DNA of 64,000 nt from Methylotenera_A sp031422335 (GTDB lineage: Bacteria > Pseudomonadota > Gammaproteobacteria > Burkholderiales > Methylophilaceae): NCBI GenBank assembly GCA_031422335.1, contig JANOQW010000025.1, positions 62,001 through 126,000 on the forward strand, written 5' to 3'. A program made the translations under genes and the position numbers. A model generated the notes under the pieces. It was not told where the DNA came from, searched no databases, and saw only the letters and a program-made list of their open reading frames with translations. Numbering within the stretch: position 1 is the first letter of the stretch; each line of letters starts with the position of its first letter. Of this stretch, positions 52,366 through 61,628 are shown one piece after another.

Positions 52366-53451
52366 TTAAATTTTAGGCGTCGTAGAAACCACATCTGCAT
52401 TTTGCGCCCTATGACGTAACGCATGATCCATCAACACAATCGCCAACATGGCTTCGGCAATTGGCGTAGCGCGCACGCCAACGCATGGATCGTGGCGACC
52501 CGTGGTTTGCATTTCAACGGCATTGCCTGCTTTATCTATGCTACGGCGTGGCTGCGGAATGCTAGAAGTCGGTTTTAAAGCGATGCTAACTTCAATAGTT
52601 TGCCCGCTAGAAATGCCGCCCAGCATGCCACCTGCGTGATTGGTCAAAAAACCTTGCGGTGTCATCTCATCCGAATGCACGCTGCCGCGCTGCGCAACGC
52701 TGGCGAAACCTGCGCCAATTTCTACACCTTTTACTGCGTTAATGCTCATCATGGCATGTGCGATGTCTGCATCAAGCCTATCAAACACAGGCTCGCCCCA
52801 GCCAACTGGCACATTTTCTGCCTCAATATTAATGCGCGCGCCGACTGAATCGCGCTCAGCACGGATTTTATCTAGGTATTCTTCTAACGCTGGCAGCACA
52901 TCGGTATTTGGCGAGAAAAATGGATTATCATTAACACAATCCCAAGTTTTAAAAGGGATTTCAATCTCACCAAGTTGACTCATATAGCCGCGCACTGTTA
53001 CGCCAAAACGCTCTTTTAACCATTTTTTGGCAATGCCGCCAGCTGCCACACGAATCGCAGTCTCACGAGCACTCGAACGTCCACCGCCGCGATAATCGCG
53101 TACGCCGTATTTTTGCGCGTAAGTGTAATCGGCATGGCCGGGGCGAAAAGTATCCATAATCTTGCTGTAATCTTGGCTGCGCTGATCGGTGTTGCGAATC
53201 AGCAAACCAATCGGCGCACCCGTGGTTTTACCTTCAAACACGCCAGATAAAATTTCTACCGCATCGTCTTCTTGACGCTGCGTGACATGACGCGAAGTAC
53301 CTGGTTTGCGGCGATCTAAATCAATCTGCAAATCCTCTGCAGACAAGCTTAAACCTGGCGGGCAGCCATCTACCACGCCGCCAATAGCTGCGCCGTGCGA
53401 TTCGCCGAATGAAGTTAAAGTGAATAGTGTTCCGATTGTGTTGCCAGACAT
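52366..53451 (-). CDS. aroC: Chorismate synthase
   Basis: AroC makes chorismate from EPSP using reduced FMN. The 361-residue protein shows GTLFTLTSFGESHGAAIGGV, the RRKPGTSRHVTQRQEDD loop, GGGRSSARETAIRVAAGGIA and the C-terminal GRHDPCVGVRATPIAEAM. It lies 36 nt upstream of the MFS gene on the same strand. Confidence 0.98.
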   Translation of the reverse strand: MSGNTIGTLFTLTSFGESHGAAIGGVVDGCPPGLSLSAEDLQIDLDRRKPGTSRHVTQRQEDDAVEILSGVFEGKTTGAPIGLLIRNTDQRSQDYSKIMDTFRPGHADYTYAQKYGVRDYRGGGRSSARETAIRVAAGGIAKKWLKERFGVTVRGYMSQLGEIEIPFKTWDCVNDNPFFSPNTDVLPALEEYLDKIRAERDSVGARINIEAENVPVGWGEPVFDRLDADIAHAMMSINAVKGVEIGAGFASVAQRGSVHSDEMTPQGFLTNHAGGMLGGISSGQTIEVSIALKPTSSIPQPRRSIDKAGNAVEMQTTGRHDPCVGVRATPIAEAMLAIVLMDHALRHRAQNADVVSTTPKI

Positions 53452-53491
53452 GATGTTATCTTTTTAAAAAGTTAGCTATATTTTAACATAT

Positions 53492-54199
53492 TCAAAGTTT
53501 TAGATTTTTAATCCACTGCGTATAAACCTGCTTGGCCACTTTTTGCAGAAAAAATACGTGTAATAACAGCTCTTGTTGCATCGCATCTGCTTGTTGAACT
53601 GCAGGGCTACTAGCCGATTCTTTTATTTCTTCGGCGCCTTCTTCGCACCATTTTTTAACCATTTCAGCCGTCATTTCAATATGGGTTTGAAACGCTAAAT
53701 GCTTGCCAATACTCCACGCTTGGTTTTGGCAATACGGGCTAGTAAGCAGGTGTGTAGCGCCTTCTGGCAGCGCAAAGGTTTCGCCATGCCAGTGAAATGC
53801 ATTAAATGTTTCGATGCTGTCAAACCAATTTTTAGCAGTTTCGTTTTGGCTTACCGAAACCTCGCCCCAGCCGATTTCTTTAGTTGGATTTTTCGTAATT
53901 TTTGCTCCAAATGCTTTGCTCATGAGCTGCCCGCCTAAGCAATGGCCAAGCACTGGAATATTATTAGTTTTCGCATCGCGAATGAGCGCTAATATTGACG
54001 CAATCCACGGCAAATCATCATTCACGCTCATCGGCCCGCCCATTAATACTATGCCGCTGTAAGCCAATACTGACGCGGGTACTGGTTCGCCTTCATCTAT
54101 CTTAACTAATTGCCAAAGAATGTTCTGCGCATCTAAAAAAGTGCCCAAATAACCTGGTCCTTCGTGCGCGAGAAAGCGAAAAATAATGACGGATTTCAT
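53492..54199 (-). CDS. Class I glutamine amidotransferase-like protein
   Basis: The 235-residue protein has the amidotransferase nucleophile region VLGHCLGGQLMSKAFGA (Cys ~86), the preceding GIVLMGGPMSVND, and His in AFQTHIEMTAEMV. It resembles the GuaA-like GMP-synthase amidotransferase group used as stand-alone proteins. The acceptor substrate is unknown. It overlaps the upstream rluE-like gene by 4 nt. Confidence 0.9.
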   Translation of the reverse strand: MKSVIIFRFLAHEGPGYLGTFLDAQNILWQLVKIDEGEPVPASVLAYSGIVLMGGPMSVNDDLPWIASILALIRDAKTNNIPVLGHCLGGQLMSKAFGAKITKNPTKEIGWGEVSVSQNETAKNWFDSIETFNAFHWHGETFALPEGATHLLTSPYCQNQAWSIGKHLAFQTHIEMTAEMVKKWCEEGAEEIKESASSPAVQQADAMQQELLLHVFFLQKVAKQVYTQWIKNLKL

Positions 54200-54726
54200 A
54201 TGGCTCTATAAGTTCCTATTTCAATATTTTCTAGGTTATAACTGCCAATACTGTAGCGAATTAAGCGCAAGGTTGGAAAGCCTATTTTAGCTGTCATTCG
54301 ACGCACTTGTCGATTTTTTCCTTCACTAATTTTAATCTCGAGCCAAGTCGTCGGGATCAGCTTTCTTTCGCGTATCGGTGGCTCTCGAAGCCATAATCCA
54401 TGCGGCTCTACAAGGATGTAGACTTGTGCGGGCTGCGTGACGAAGTCGCCTAAATCCACACCCATTCGTAACAGCGCTAAATCAGTATCTTGCGGCGCGC
54501 CTTCTACCTGCACCCAATACGTTTTAATTTCTTTGTGCTTGGGGTGACTTAATTTGTGCTGCAAAGCGCCATCATCGGTTAAAATAAGCAAACCTTCGCT
54601 ATCCGTGTCTAGCCGCCCAGCCGCATAAACATTAGGGATAGCGATAAAGTCTTTTAAGGTCGGATGCTTCTGGTGCGGACTAAATTGGCACACCACGTTA
54701 AACGGCTTATTAAACAATAAAATCAT
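54196..54726 (-). CDS. rluE: RsuA-family pseudouridine synthase, RluE-like
   Basis: The 176-residue protein lacks an S4 domain. It has MILLFNKPFNVVCQFSPHQK, the catalytic GRLDTDSEGLLILTDDG and the terminal EGKNRQVRRMTAKIGFPTLR. The size and KPF start fit RluE, which modifies U2457 of 23S rRNA in E. coli. It is divergent from icd, with only 12 nt between the starts. Confidence 0.9.
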   Translation of the reverse strand: MILLFNKPFNVVCQFSPHQKHPTLKDFIAIPNVYAAGRLDTDSEGLLILTDDGALQHKLSHPKHKEIKTYWVQVEGAPQDTDLALLRMGVDLGDFVTQPAQVYILVEPHGLWLREPPIRERKLIPTTWLEIKISEGKNRQVRRMTAKIGFPTLRLIRYSIGSYNLENIEIGTYRAI

Positions 54727-54738
54727 ATAGGATATGCA

Positions 54739-55974
54739 ATGGCTTCAAAAATTAATGTTCCAACTGGCGAAATAATCACCGTCAACGCGGATAACACGCT
54801 GAATGTGCCGAATAATCCGATTATCCCATTTATTGAGGGCGATGGCATAGGCGCCGATATTACGCCACCGATGCAAAAAGTGGTGGATGCCGCTGTGAGC
54901 AAGGCTTATGGCAGCAAGCGTAAAATTGCGTGGATGGAAGTATATGCGGGTGAAAAAGCCACAAAAATGTACGATGCCAACACTTGGCTACCCACAGAGA
55001 CCATGAAGGTGCTACGCGATTATGTAATTTCTATAAAAGGCCCGCTCACCACGCCTGTCGGCGGTGGCATTCGCTCGCTTAACGTAAGCTTGCGCCAAGA
55101 GCTTGATTTATATGTATGTTTGCGCCCAGTGCAATATTTTACTGGCGTACCAAGCCCAGTAAAACACCCCGAAAAAACTGATATGGTGATTTTTAGAGAA
55201 AACACCGAAGACATTTACGCTGGCATTGAATGGGCGGCTGGCACTGACGAAGCAGCCAAAGTTATCCAATTTTTAAGCGATATGGGTATGCGCAAAAAAA
55301 TTCGCTTCCCCGAAAATTGTGCCATTGGCATTAAACCAGTATCGCCAGAAGGCACTACCCGCCTCATCCGCAAGGCCATTCAATATGCCATTGATAATAA
55401 TCGTAAAAGTGTAACGATTACGCATAAAGGCAATATTATGAAGTTTACCGAAGGTGGCTTTAGAGATTGGGGTTATGCATTGGCCAAAGAAGAGTTTGGT
55501 GCGGTAGAGATTGATGGCGGCCCATGGCTGAAGTTGCCAAATGGTATTGTGATTAAAGATTGTATTGCCGATGCATTTTTGCAAGAAATTTTGCTACACC
55601 CAGCCGATTATGATGTGGTGTGCGCCACCAATTTAAATGGCGATTACATGAGCGACGCGCTGGCCGCGCAAGTGGGCGGTATTGGCATTGCGCCAGGCGC
55701 CAACTTAAGTGATACCGTGGCGATGTTTGAAGCGACGCATGGTACAGCGCCCAAAATTGCGGGCCAAAATTTGGCTAACCCTAGCTCAATTATTTTGTCT
55801 GCAGAGATGATGTTGCGCCATATGGGCTGGCTGGAAGCCGCGGATTTAGTGCTGGCAGGCGTGAGCAAAGCCATATTATCTAAACGCGTGACAGGTGATT
55901 TTAGTAGTCAAATGGATGGCGCCACGCAGGTAGGCACGGCTGAGTTTGCGGATGAGATTATAAGTAATATGTAG
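54739..55974 (+). CDS. icd: Isocitrate dehydrogenase (E. coli Icd family, probable NAD or dual cofactor)
   Basis: The 411-residue protein is homologous to E. coli Icd: FIEGDGIGADITP, PLTTPVGGGIRSLNVSLRQE (substrate Ser), and THKGNIMKFTEGGFRDWGYA. At the cofactor site, however, Tyr345 is Ile (GTAPKIAGQ), Val351 is Ala, Tyr391 is Gly and Arg395 is Ser (VTGDFSSQMDG). These residues bind the NADP phosphate in E. coli. Ile, Ala and Ser are exactly those used when NAD specificity was engineered. Lys344 is retained. NAD use, or a mixed preference, is therefore inferred. Confidence 0.96.
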   Translation: MASKINVPTGEIITVNADNTLNVPNNPIIPFIEGDGIGADITPPMQKVVDAAVSKAYGSKRKIAWMEVYAGEKATKMYDANTWLPTETMKVLRDYVISIKGPLTTPVGGGIRSLNVSLRQELDLYVCLRPVQYFTGVPSPVKHPEKTDMVIFRENTEDIYAGIEWAAGTDEAAKVIQFLSDMGMRKKIRFPENCAIGIKPVSPEGTTRLIRKAIQYAIDNNRKSVTITHKGNIMKFTEGGFRDWGYALAKEEFGAVEIDGGPWLKLPNGIVIKDCIADAFLQEILLHPADYDVVCATNLNGDYMSDALAAQVGGIGIAPGANLSDTVAMFEATHGTAPKIAGQNLANPSSIILSAEMMLRHMGWLEAADLVLAGVSKAILSKRVTGDFSSQMDGATQVGTAEFADEIISNM

Positions 55975-55985
55975 CACGAGTCCAA

Positions 55986-56034
55986 ACATATGCCCTACGA
56001 GCCAATATCTATGCGGCTTACAGGCATGCTATTT
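55986..56034. repeat. Hairpin repeat family, copy G
   Basis: ATGCCCTACGA leads into the forward core GCCAATATCTATGCGG and ends CTTACAGGCATGCTATTT. It lies just 3' of icd, between icd and the terminator. Confidence 0.82.
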
Positions 56035-56057
56035 AAATTAAATGTAAATTAATAAGT

Positions 56058-56085
56058 AAAAAAGCCCGCAATTGCGGGCTTTTTT
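56058..56085. terminator. Bidirectional terminator between icd and csp
   Basis: A perfect 14-bp palindrome AAAAAAGCCCGCAA / TTGCGGGCTTTTTT. Confidence 0.92.
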
Positions 56086-56112
56086 TATTGCTTGTCAAAA
56101 CAATCTAAAACC

Positions 56113-56316
56113 TTAAGCTTTTTGAATATTTGAAGCTTGCTTACCTTTTGCGCCATCCGTTACTTCAAAACTGACACGCTCACCCTCTTTTAAACTTTTA
56201 TATCCAGCCTCAACAATGGCTGAAAAATGTGCAAACAAGTCATCACCGCCATCATCTGGTGTAATAAAACCAAAACCTTTTGCATCGTTAAACCATTTTA
56301 CTGTACCTAGTGCCAT
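56113..56316 (-). CDS. Cold-shock family RNA chaperone
   Basis: The 67-residue protein has RNP motifs KGFGFITPDDGG and DLFAHFSAIV, typical of the CspA family. It unwinds RNA structure and acts as an antiterminator. The ~335 nt upstream is unusually AT-rich and could contain the long structured leader common to csp genes. It is convergent with icd and divergent from pilB. Confidence 0.95.
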   Translation of the reverse strand: MALGTVKWFNDAKGFGFITPDDGGDDLFAHFSAIVEAGYKSLKEGERVSFEVTDGAKGKQASNIQKA

Positions 56317-56651
56317 TTCTTCATTCCTATCTATTTTTAATCAACACGTTGAAATATTTATAAAAACTTGTATAAAATTCACAAGCTCTTTTATATGTTA
56401 CAAATTGTAAAAAGTCAAGTTTTAGGCTTAATGTGTTGTTTATTTGGCATATTTTGCCAAAGGTTAGATTATAAAATACGCTTTAAAAGCTCATATTGGC
56501 TTTACAACAAAAAAGTTAAAGTGCATTATTACAACAAACTAGCATATTGTTTACATTTTTAAAATATTGTTTAACTACAATAGTTTAGATAGAATAGATA
56601 AATAACTAGATTAGAAGTTAGAATGCAATATCTTTAAAAGAAAAGTGACAC
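56317..56651. other. AT-rich divergent promoter region between csp and pilB
   Basis: This 335 nt region has no credible gene (only short hydrophobic frames) and is far more AT-rich than its neighbours. It probably carries the csp leader on the minus strand and the pilB promoter on the plus strand. No clear sigma-54 site is seen for pilB. Confidence 0.5.
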
Positions 56652-58370
56652 ATGGCCGCAACTGCAGCAAGCATTAAATTAAGTGGTCTTGCCCGATTAT
56701 TGGTGCAAGAAAATTTGCTATCTGAAAACGAGGCAAATACCATTCAAGGCCAAGCTAATATTGCCAAAACGCCATTCATTAGCAATGTCATTGCTAGCAG
56801 AAAAGTTTCGGCCGAAAAAATTGCAGAAATGACCTCGAAGTCGTTTGGCTTTCCCTATTTTAATTTAGATGCCTTTAATGCAGATTACTTGCCTGCAAAA
56901 TCCATCGACTTGAAGTTGATGCAGTCCAACCGCGTGATTGGTCTTAAAAGTCAAAACAATGTGTTGTTTGTGGCTATATCTGATCCCACCAATTTGCATG
57001 CGTTAGATAGCGTACAGTTTCAGATGGGCATGACATTGTCGCCAGTGGTGGTTGAAGACGACAAACTGGGAAAATGGATCGATAAAATCGTCGAATCTAA
57101 AGACACGGCAATGACCTCGCTGGATGTGGATGGCGATTTTGACCTAGACATGGGTGGCGGTGATGAAGAAGCAGCTGCCGCTGATACGCAAGAAGTAGAT
57201 GATGCACCAGTGGTTAAATTCCTCAATAAAATGTTATTAGACGCTATTAATATGGGTGCGTCTGATTTACATTTTGAGCCTTACGAAAAATTTTATCGCA
57301 TTCGTTACCGTATCGACGGTGAGCTGAGAGATATTGCACAACCACCGTTGGCAATTAAAGATAAGTTGGCTTCGCGCATTAAGGTGATTTCAAGCTTAGA
57401 TATTTCAGAAAAACGTATTCCACAAGATGGTCGCATGAAATTGGTGTTGTCCAAATCGCGCACCATCGATTTCCGCGTCAGTACCTTGCCGCTGATTCAT
57501 GGCGAAAAAATTGTGATGCGTATTTTAGATCCAACCAGTGCCACCCTAGGTATTGAGGCGCTAGGCTACGAGCCAGCGCAAAAAGATGCACTGCTTGCTG
57601 CAGTGAGTCGTCCATATGGTTTGGTATTAGTCACTGGCCCGACTGGTTCCGGTAAAACCGTTTCGCTTTACACCTGTTTAAATATTCTCAATAACCCTGG
57701 CGTTAATATTGCCACTGCAGAAGATCCGTGTGAGATTCCGCTGGCGGGCATTAATCAAGTCAATGTGAATGATAAACAAGGCCTGACTTTTGCGGTGGCG
57801 TTAAAATCCTTTTTACGGCAAGACCCTGACATTATTATGATTGGTGAAATTCGTGATCTTGAAACGGCTGATATGGCGATTAAAGCCGCCTCAACTGGTC
57901 ACATGGTGCTGTCCACTTTGCACACCAACGATGCACCATCAACCTTGACGCGCCTAATGAATATGGGTGTTGCGCCGTTTAATATTGCGTCTGCTGTGTC
58001 ACTCATTACCGCGCAGCGCTTAGCCAGACGCTTATGTAAAAGCTGTAAAGTACCAATTGATGCACCTAAAGAAGCGTTGCTTACCTTAGGCTTTAGAGAA
58101 GAAGATTTTAAAGAAAAATGGCAGCTGTATGGACCCAAAGAAGGTGGCTGTGAGATGTGCAACAACGGCTACAAAGGCCGTGTTGGTATATACCAAGTAA
58201 TGCCTGTGACAGATGCGATTTCGCGCATTATTATGTCGCAAGGCAACGCCATTGACATTGCCGATCAAGCTAAAAAAGAGGGGGTGAACGATTTACGCCG
58301 CTCTGGTATTTTAAAAGTAATGCAAGGTTTAACCTCGGTAGCTGAGGTTGAAAACTGTACCAATGAGTAA
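56652..58370 (+). CDS. pilB: Type IV pilus extension ATPase PilB
   Basis: PilB powers pilus assembly. The 572-residue protein has an N-terminal GspE_N domain and an acidic linker (DFDLDMGGGDEEAAAADTQE). It also has SDLHFEPYEK, Walker A GPTGSGKTVSLYT, IIMIGEIRDLETAD, TGHMVLSTLHTNDA and zinc motifs CKSC...CEMC. It is followed 46 nt later by pilC. The usual third gene, pilD, is not present downstream. Confidence 0.97.
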   Translation: MAATAASIKLSGLARLLVQENLLSENEANTIQGQANIAKTPFISNVIASRKVSAEKIAEMTSKSFGFPYFNLDAFNADYLPAKSIDLKLMQSNRVIGLKSQNNVLFVAISDPTNLHALDSVQFQMGMTLSPVVVEDDKLGKWIDKIVESKDTAMTSLDVDGDFDLDMGGGDEEAAAADTQEVDDAPVVKFLNKMLLDAINMGASDLHFEPYEKFYRIRYRIDGELRDIAQPPLAIKDKLASRIKVISSLDISEKRIPQDGRMKLVLSKSRTIDFRVSTLPLIHGEKIVMRILDPTSATLGIEALGYEPAQKDALLAAVSRPYGLVLVTGPTGSGKTVSLYTCLNILNNPGVNIATAEDPCEIPLAGINQVNVNDKQGLTFAVALKSFLRQDPDIIMIGEIRDLETADMAIKAASTGHMVLSTLHTNDAPSTLTRLMNMGVAPFNIASAVSLITAQRLARRLCKSCKVPIDAPKEALLTLGFREEDFKEKWQLYGPKEGGCEMCNNGYKGRVGIYQVMPVTDAISRIIMSQGNAIDIADQAKKEGVNDLRRSGILKVMQGLTSVAEVENCTNE

Positions 58371-58416
58371 AGCGGTGAATAAAAATACCAGCGTAAATTT
58401 TAATTAAGGACGCACT

Positions 58417-59631
58417 ATGGCAACAGTAGCAAATAAGCAAATTACCTACCTGTGGGAAGGTAAAGATAAAAAAGGTAAAGTCATCAAAGGCGAAATGCGC
58501 GCGGCTGGGGAATCGTTTGTCAGCGCGACTTTAAGACGTCAAGGTATCACGGTGACTAAAGTTAAAAAACAAAGCGCATTTGCCAGTAAAGGTAAAATTA
58601 CCGATAAAGACATTACTTTGTTTACGCGACAACTGGCCACCATGATGAAAGCGGGCGTACCACTGCTACAGGCGTTTGATATTGTAGGCAAAGGCCATAG
58701 CAACCCTGCAGTTGCTAAATTGCTGGGCGACATTAAAGCCGATGTGGAAACTGGCAGTAGCTTGAGCACTTCATTTCGTAAATATCCGCTTTATTTTGAT
58801 AATTTATTTTGCAATTTAGTGGGTGCTGGTGAACAAGCGGGTATTTTAGATACGCTACTAGACCGTTTAGCCACTTACAAAGAAAAAATTATGGCGATTA
58901 AGGGTAAAGTTAAATCTGCGCTAGTTTACCCAACCTCTATTATCGTGGTGGCATTTGTTATTGTTGTCATCATTATGATTTTCGTGATTCCTGCATTTAA
59001 AACGCTTTTTTCAGGCTTTGGTGCCGACTTGCCCGGGCCAACATTAGTAGTGATGGCAATTTCTGAATTTTTTGTTTCTTACTGGTGGGCTATCTTCGCC
59101 TCTATTGGCGGTGGTTTGTGGTTTTTCTTCTATACATGGAAGCGCTCTGAGAAAATGCAAAATACCATGGATAGGCTCATGCTAAAGCTACCTATCCTAG
59201 GAGACATTATTCGTAAAGCCACGATTGCGCGTTTTGCACGTACTTTGTCCACCATGTTCTCTGCTGGCGTACCTTTGGTTGAGGCATTAGATTCAGTAGC
59301 AGGTGCTGCTGGCAACCGCGTCTATTACGATGCCACCAAACGTATTCAAAGCGAAATTAGTACGGGCACAAGCTTAACTGTAGCGATGCAAAACGCTAAT
59401 GTATTCCCCAATATGGTGCTACAAATGACAGCAATCGGCGAAGAATCTGGTGCGCTTGACTCTATGTTAAGCAAAGTAGCAGACTTTTTCGAAGCTGAAG
59501 TAGATGATGCAGTGGATGCGATGTCTAGTTTGATGGAGCCAGTGATTATGGTGGTATTAGGCACTATCATTGGCGGCTTAGTAGTCGCCATGTATATGCC
59601 GATATTCAAAATGGGTGAAGTCGTTGGCTAA
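58417..59631 (+). CDS. pilC: Type IV pilus inner-membrane platform protein PilC
   Basis: The 404-residue protein has two GspF domains, each with the pattern TRQLATMMKAGVPLLQAFDI and ARTLSTMFSAGVPLVEALDS, and three membrane helices. PilC is the platform that PilB rotates to add pilin subunits. It ends just before a perfect terminator; the convergent gene is dsbC. Confidence 0.97.
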   Translation: MATVANKQITYLWEGKDKKGKVIKGEMRAAGESFVSATLRRQGITVTKVKKQSAFASKGKITDKDITLFTRQLATMMKAGVPLLQAFDIVGKGHSNPAVAKLLGDIKADVETGSSLSTSFRKYPLYFDNLFCNLVGAGEQAGILDTLLDRLATYKEKIMAIKGKVKSALVYPTSIIVVAFVIVVIIMIFVIPAFKTLFSGFGADLPGPTLVVMAISEFFVSYWWAIFASIGGGLWFFFYTWKRSEKMQNTMDRLMLKLPILGDIIRKATIARFARTLSTMFSAGVPLVEALDSVAGAAGNRVYYDATKRIQSEISTGTSLTVAMQNANVFPNMVLQMTAIGEESGALDSMLSKVADFFEAEVDDAVDAMSSLMEPVIMVVLGTIIGGLVVAMYMPIFKMGEVVG

Positions 59632-59643
59632 CCCACGTTTACC

Positions 59644-59677
59644 AAAAATAAAGGCCGCATATGCGGCCTTTATTTTT
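59644..59677. terminator. Bidirectional terminator between pilC and dsbC
   Basis: A perfect 17-bp palindromic stem AAAAATAAAGGCCGCAT / ATGCGGCCTTTATTTTT. Confidence 0.92.
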
Positions 59678-59685
59678 TGGTTAAT

Positions 59686-60408
59686 TTATTTTTTCGCCGC
59701 TTGTAAGCTTTTTTCAATTTCTTTGTATGGCTGTGCACCTAGCATGCGTTTGCCATCAGAAAATATAAGTGTCGGCGTGCTAGTCACACCTACTTTGCGA
59801 GCCAATTCCCCTATACGCTCTAGTGGCACTTCACAATTTCCTGCGTTAGTAGGCAGCTTGTTATTAAAATTCCAATCGTTCCAAGCTTTAACACGGTTAG
59901 TCGCACACCAGATTAATTTAGACTTAGCCGCCGCATCTGGGTGCAGCGATTCGATGGGATACAAAAATGTATAAATGGTCACGTTATCAATATTGCTTAA
60001 CTCATTTTGCTCTAAGCGTTTGCAAAACGGGCAATCCACATCTGAAAACACCACCAATTTGCGGCTACCATTGCCTTTTACCACTTTAATGGCTTGGTCT
60101 AGCGGCAAACTGCTAAAATCAATTTTGGTCAGCTCATCTAGGCGCGCACCCGTAACATCTTTTTTAGTTTTTGGGTCAACTAGGCGACCTTCGGCAATTA
60201 AGAATGTGAGTTTTTCATCGGTATAAACAATCTGTCCACCCATAAAAACCTCATACAAACCCGCATAAGGTGTTTTTACCACGCTTTCTACTTTAAATTT
60301 GGGGTAAGCAGCTTCAATCGCTTTTTTTAGGCTGGCTTCATCGGCTAATGCAAATTGGCTTAAACTCAATAAGCTAATTGCAGCAATATGTTTTAGATTA
60401 ATTTTCAT
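59686..60408 (-). CDS. dsbC: DsbC-like protein-disulfide isomerase
   Basis: The 240-residue precursor has a signal peptide (IAAISLLSLSQFALA), the DsbC_N dimerisation domain (ASLKKAIEAAYPKFKVESVV), and a thioredoxin-like domain with active site SDVDCPFCKRLEQ. It also has the cis-Pro loop GVTSTPTLIFSDG. DsbC repairs wrong disulfides in the periplasm. The four-cysteine pilins encoded in this window are plausible clients, but this is only a suggestion. Confidence 0.94.
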   Translation of the reverse strand: MKINLKHIAAISLLSLSQFALADEASLKKAIEAAYPKFKVESVVKTPYAGLYEVFMGGQIVYTDEKLTFLIAEGRLVDPKTKKDVTGARLDELTKIDFSSLPLDQAIKVVKGNGSRKLVVFSDVDCPFCKRLEQNELSNIDNVTIYTFLYPIESLHPDAAAKSKLIWCATNRVKAWNDWNFNNKLPTNAGNCEVPLERIGELARKVGVTSTPTLIFSDGKRMLGAQPYKEIEKSLQAAKK

Positions 60409-60446
60409 TTTTACTTTCTATCTATTTTTTTACTGCGACTTAACCA

Positions 60447-61628
60447 TTAAGCCGCTTGTTGTATTAATAATTTCTTCAATGTCGGTTGGCGATTCAATTG
60501 TCTAAACCCAAAAGCTGACATATTTTTAATCATGCTATTTTCACTCGAAAATAGCGCATCTAAACCGCTAGTCAGCCCGTTCATGGCGGCGACATCTGCC
60601 TGCCGTGTGCGCGCATATTGGCGTAAAAATGTACTCTCGCCAATATCTTGCATGGCATGTGTATTAGTCAGTATTTGTTGTAGTTGCCTTACATCACGCA
60701 AGCCTAAATTCATGCCTTGCCCAGCCATTGGGTGAATTTGGTGGGCTGCATCACCCACCAACACCACACGCTCAGCGATAAATTGGGTGGCGGTTTTCTG
60801 TTGCAAAGTAAACGATAGTACTTTGCCTACCAACCTCAAATTGCCCAATTCATCATTCGAACGCGCTTGTACTTTTAGCGTAAAATCATCATTTGGTAAT
60901 GTTAACAGTTGAGCGGCTTGTTCGGTTGACAGCGCCCACACCATGGATACATGCTTATCGGGCAACGGTAACAGCGCCAGCGTCTCATGGGACGCAAACC
61001 ATTGCCGCGCTATATTTTGGTGTGGCTTCTCTGCTAAAAAATTCGCTACAATGGCAGTTTGGCTGAAATCTTTGTGCTTAACTGCAATATTGGCTTGGCC
61101 ACGCAGCCAAGAATCCACGCCATCTGCAGCCATTATTAATTTTGCATTTATATTGCGACCGTCATTCAAAGTCAAACTTACATGCTGCTGTTGATTGTCC
61201 AGCGCCACACAAGTCGCGTCTGAGATAACAGTTACACCCAGTACGTTAATTTTCTTCATCAACGCCTGCATTAAATTTTGGTTTTCAATAATCACACCTA
61301 ATTTTGGCAAATTGGCATCACTATCACGCAGTTCTAATAAGTCATTTTCAGCATTCCACAAGCGCATGGCGTTGATAGGATTAACACGACTGGCATCTAC
61401 CGCCTCCCAAATGCCTAAGCCTTTTAGCCACGCTTCGGTGTTGGCAGTCAGCGCATACACACGTTCATCCCACACTTTTTTTAGCATATTATTTTTATGT
61501 TTAGTATTTGGTTTTTTACTGTCTATCAGCAGTACTTTTTTACCCAATGTGGCGCAAGCAATGGCAGCAGCCAAGCCAACCGCGCCTGCGCCCACCACCA
61601 CAATGTCGGTCGATAAATCTTTAGTCAT
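60447..61628 (-). CDS. UbiH/COQ6-family FAD-dependent hydroxylase
   Basis: The 393-residue protein has an N-terminal FAD motif VVVGAGAVGLAAAIACATLG and the second FAD motif VVLVGDAAHQIHPMAGQGMN then LGLRDV. It belongs to the ubiquinone ring-hydroxylase group (UbiF/UbiI/UbiH/UbiM), but the position hydroxylated cannot be fixed from sequence alone. It overlaps the upstream ubiH gene by 4 nt. Confidence 0.88.
   Translation of the reverse strand: MTKDLSTDIVVVGAGAVGLAAAIACATLGKKVLLIDSKKPNTKHKNNMLKKVWDERVYALTANTEAWLKGLGIWEAVDASRVNPINAMRLWNAENDLLELRDSDANLPKLGVIIENQNLMQALMKKINVLGVTVISDATCVALDNQQQHVSLTLNDGRNINAKLIMAADGVDSWLRGQANIAVKHKDFSQTAIVANFLAEKPHQNIARQWFASHETLALLPLPDKHVSMVWALSTEQAAQLLTLPNDDFTLKVQARSNDELGNLRLVGKVLSFTLQQKTATQFIAERVVLVGDAAHQIHPMAGQGMNLGLRDVRQLQQILTNTHAMQDIGESTFLRQYARTRQADVAAMNGLTSGLDALFSSENSMIKNMSAFGFRQLNRQPTLKKLLIQQAA

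Noticed and set aside
60640..60660. Second in-gene copy of the repeat core (GCCAATATCTTGCATGG) in the UbiH-family gene
   Set aside because: Only about 13 positions match after allowing a shift and no flank similarity is seen, so it may be chance.
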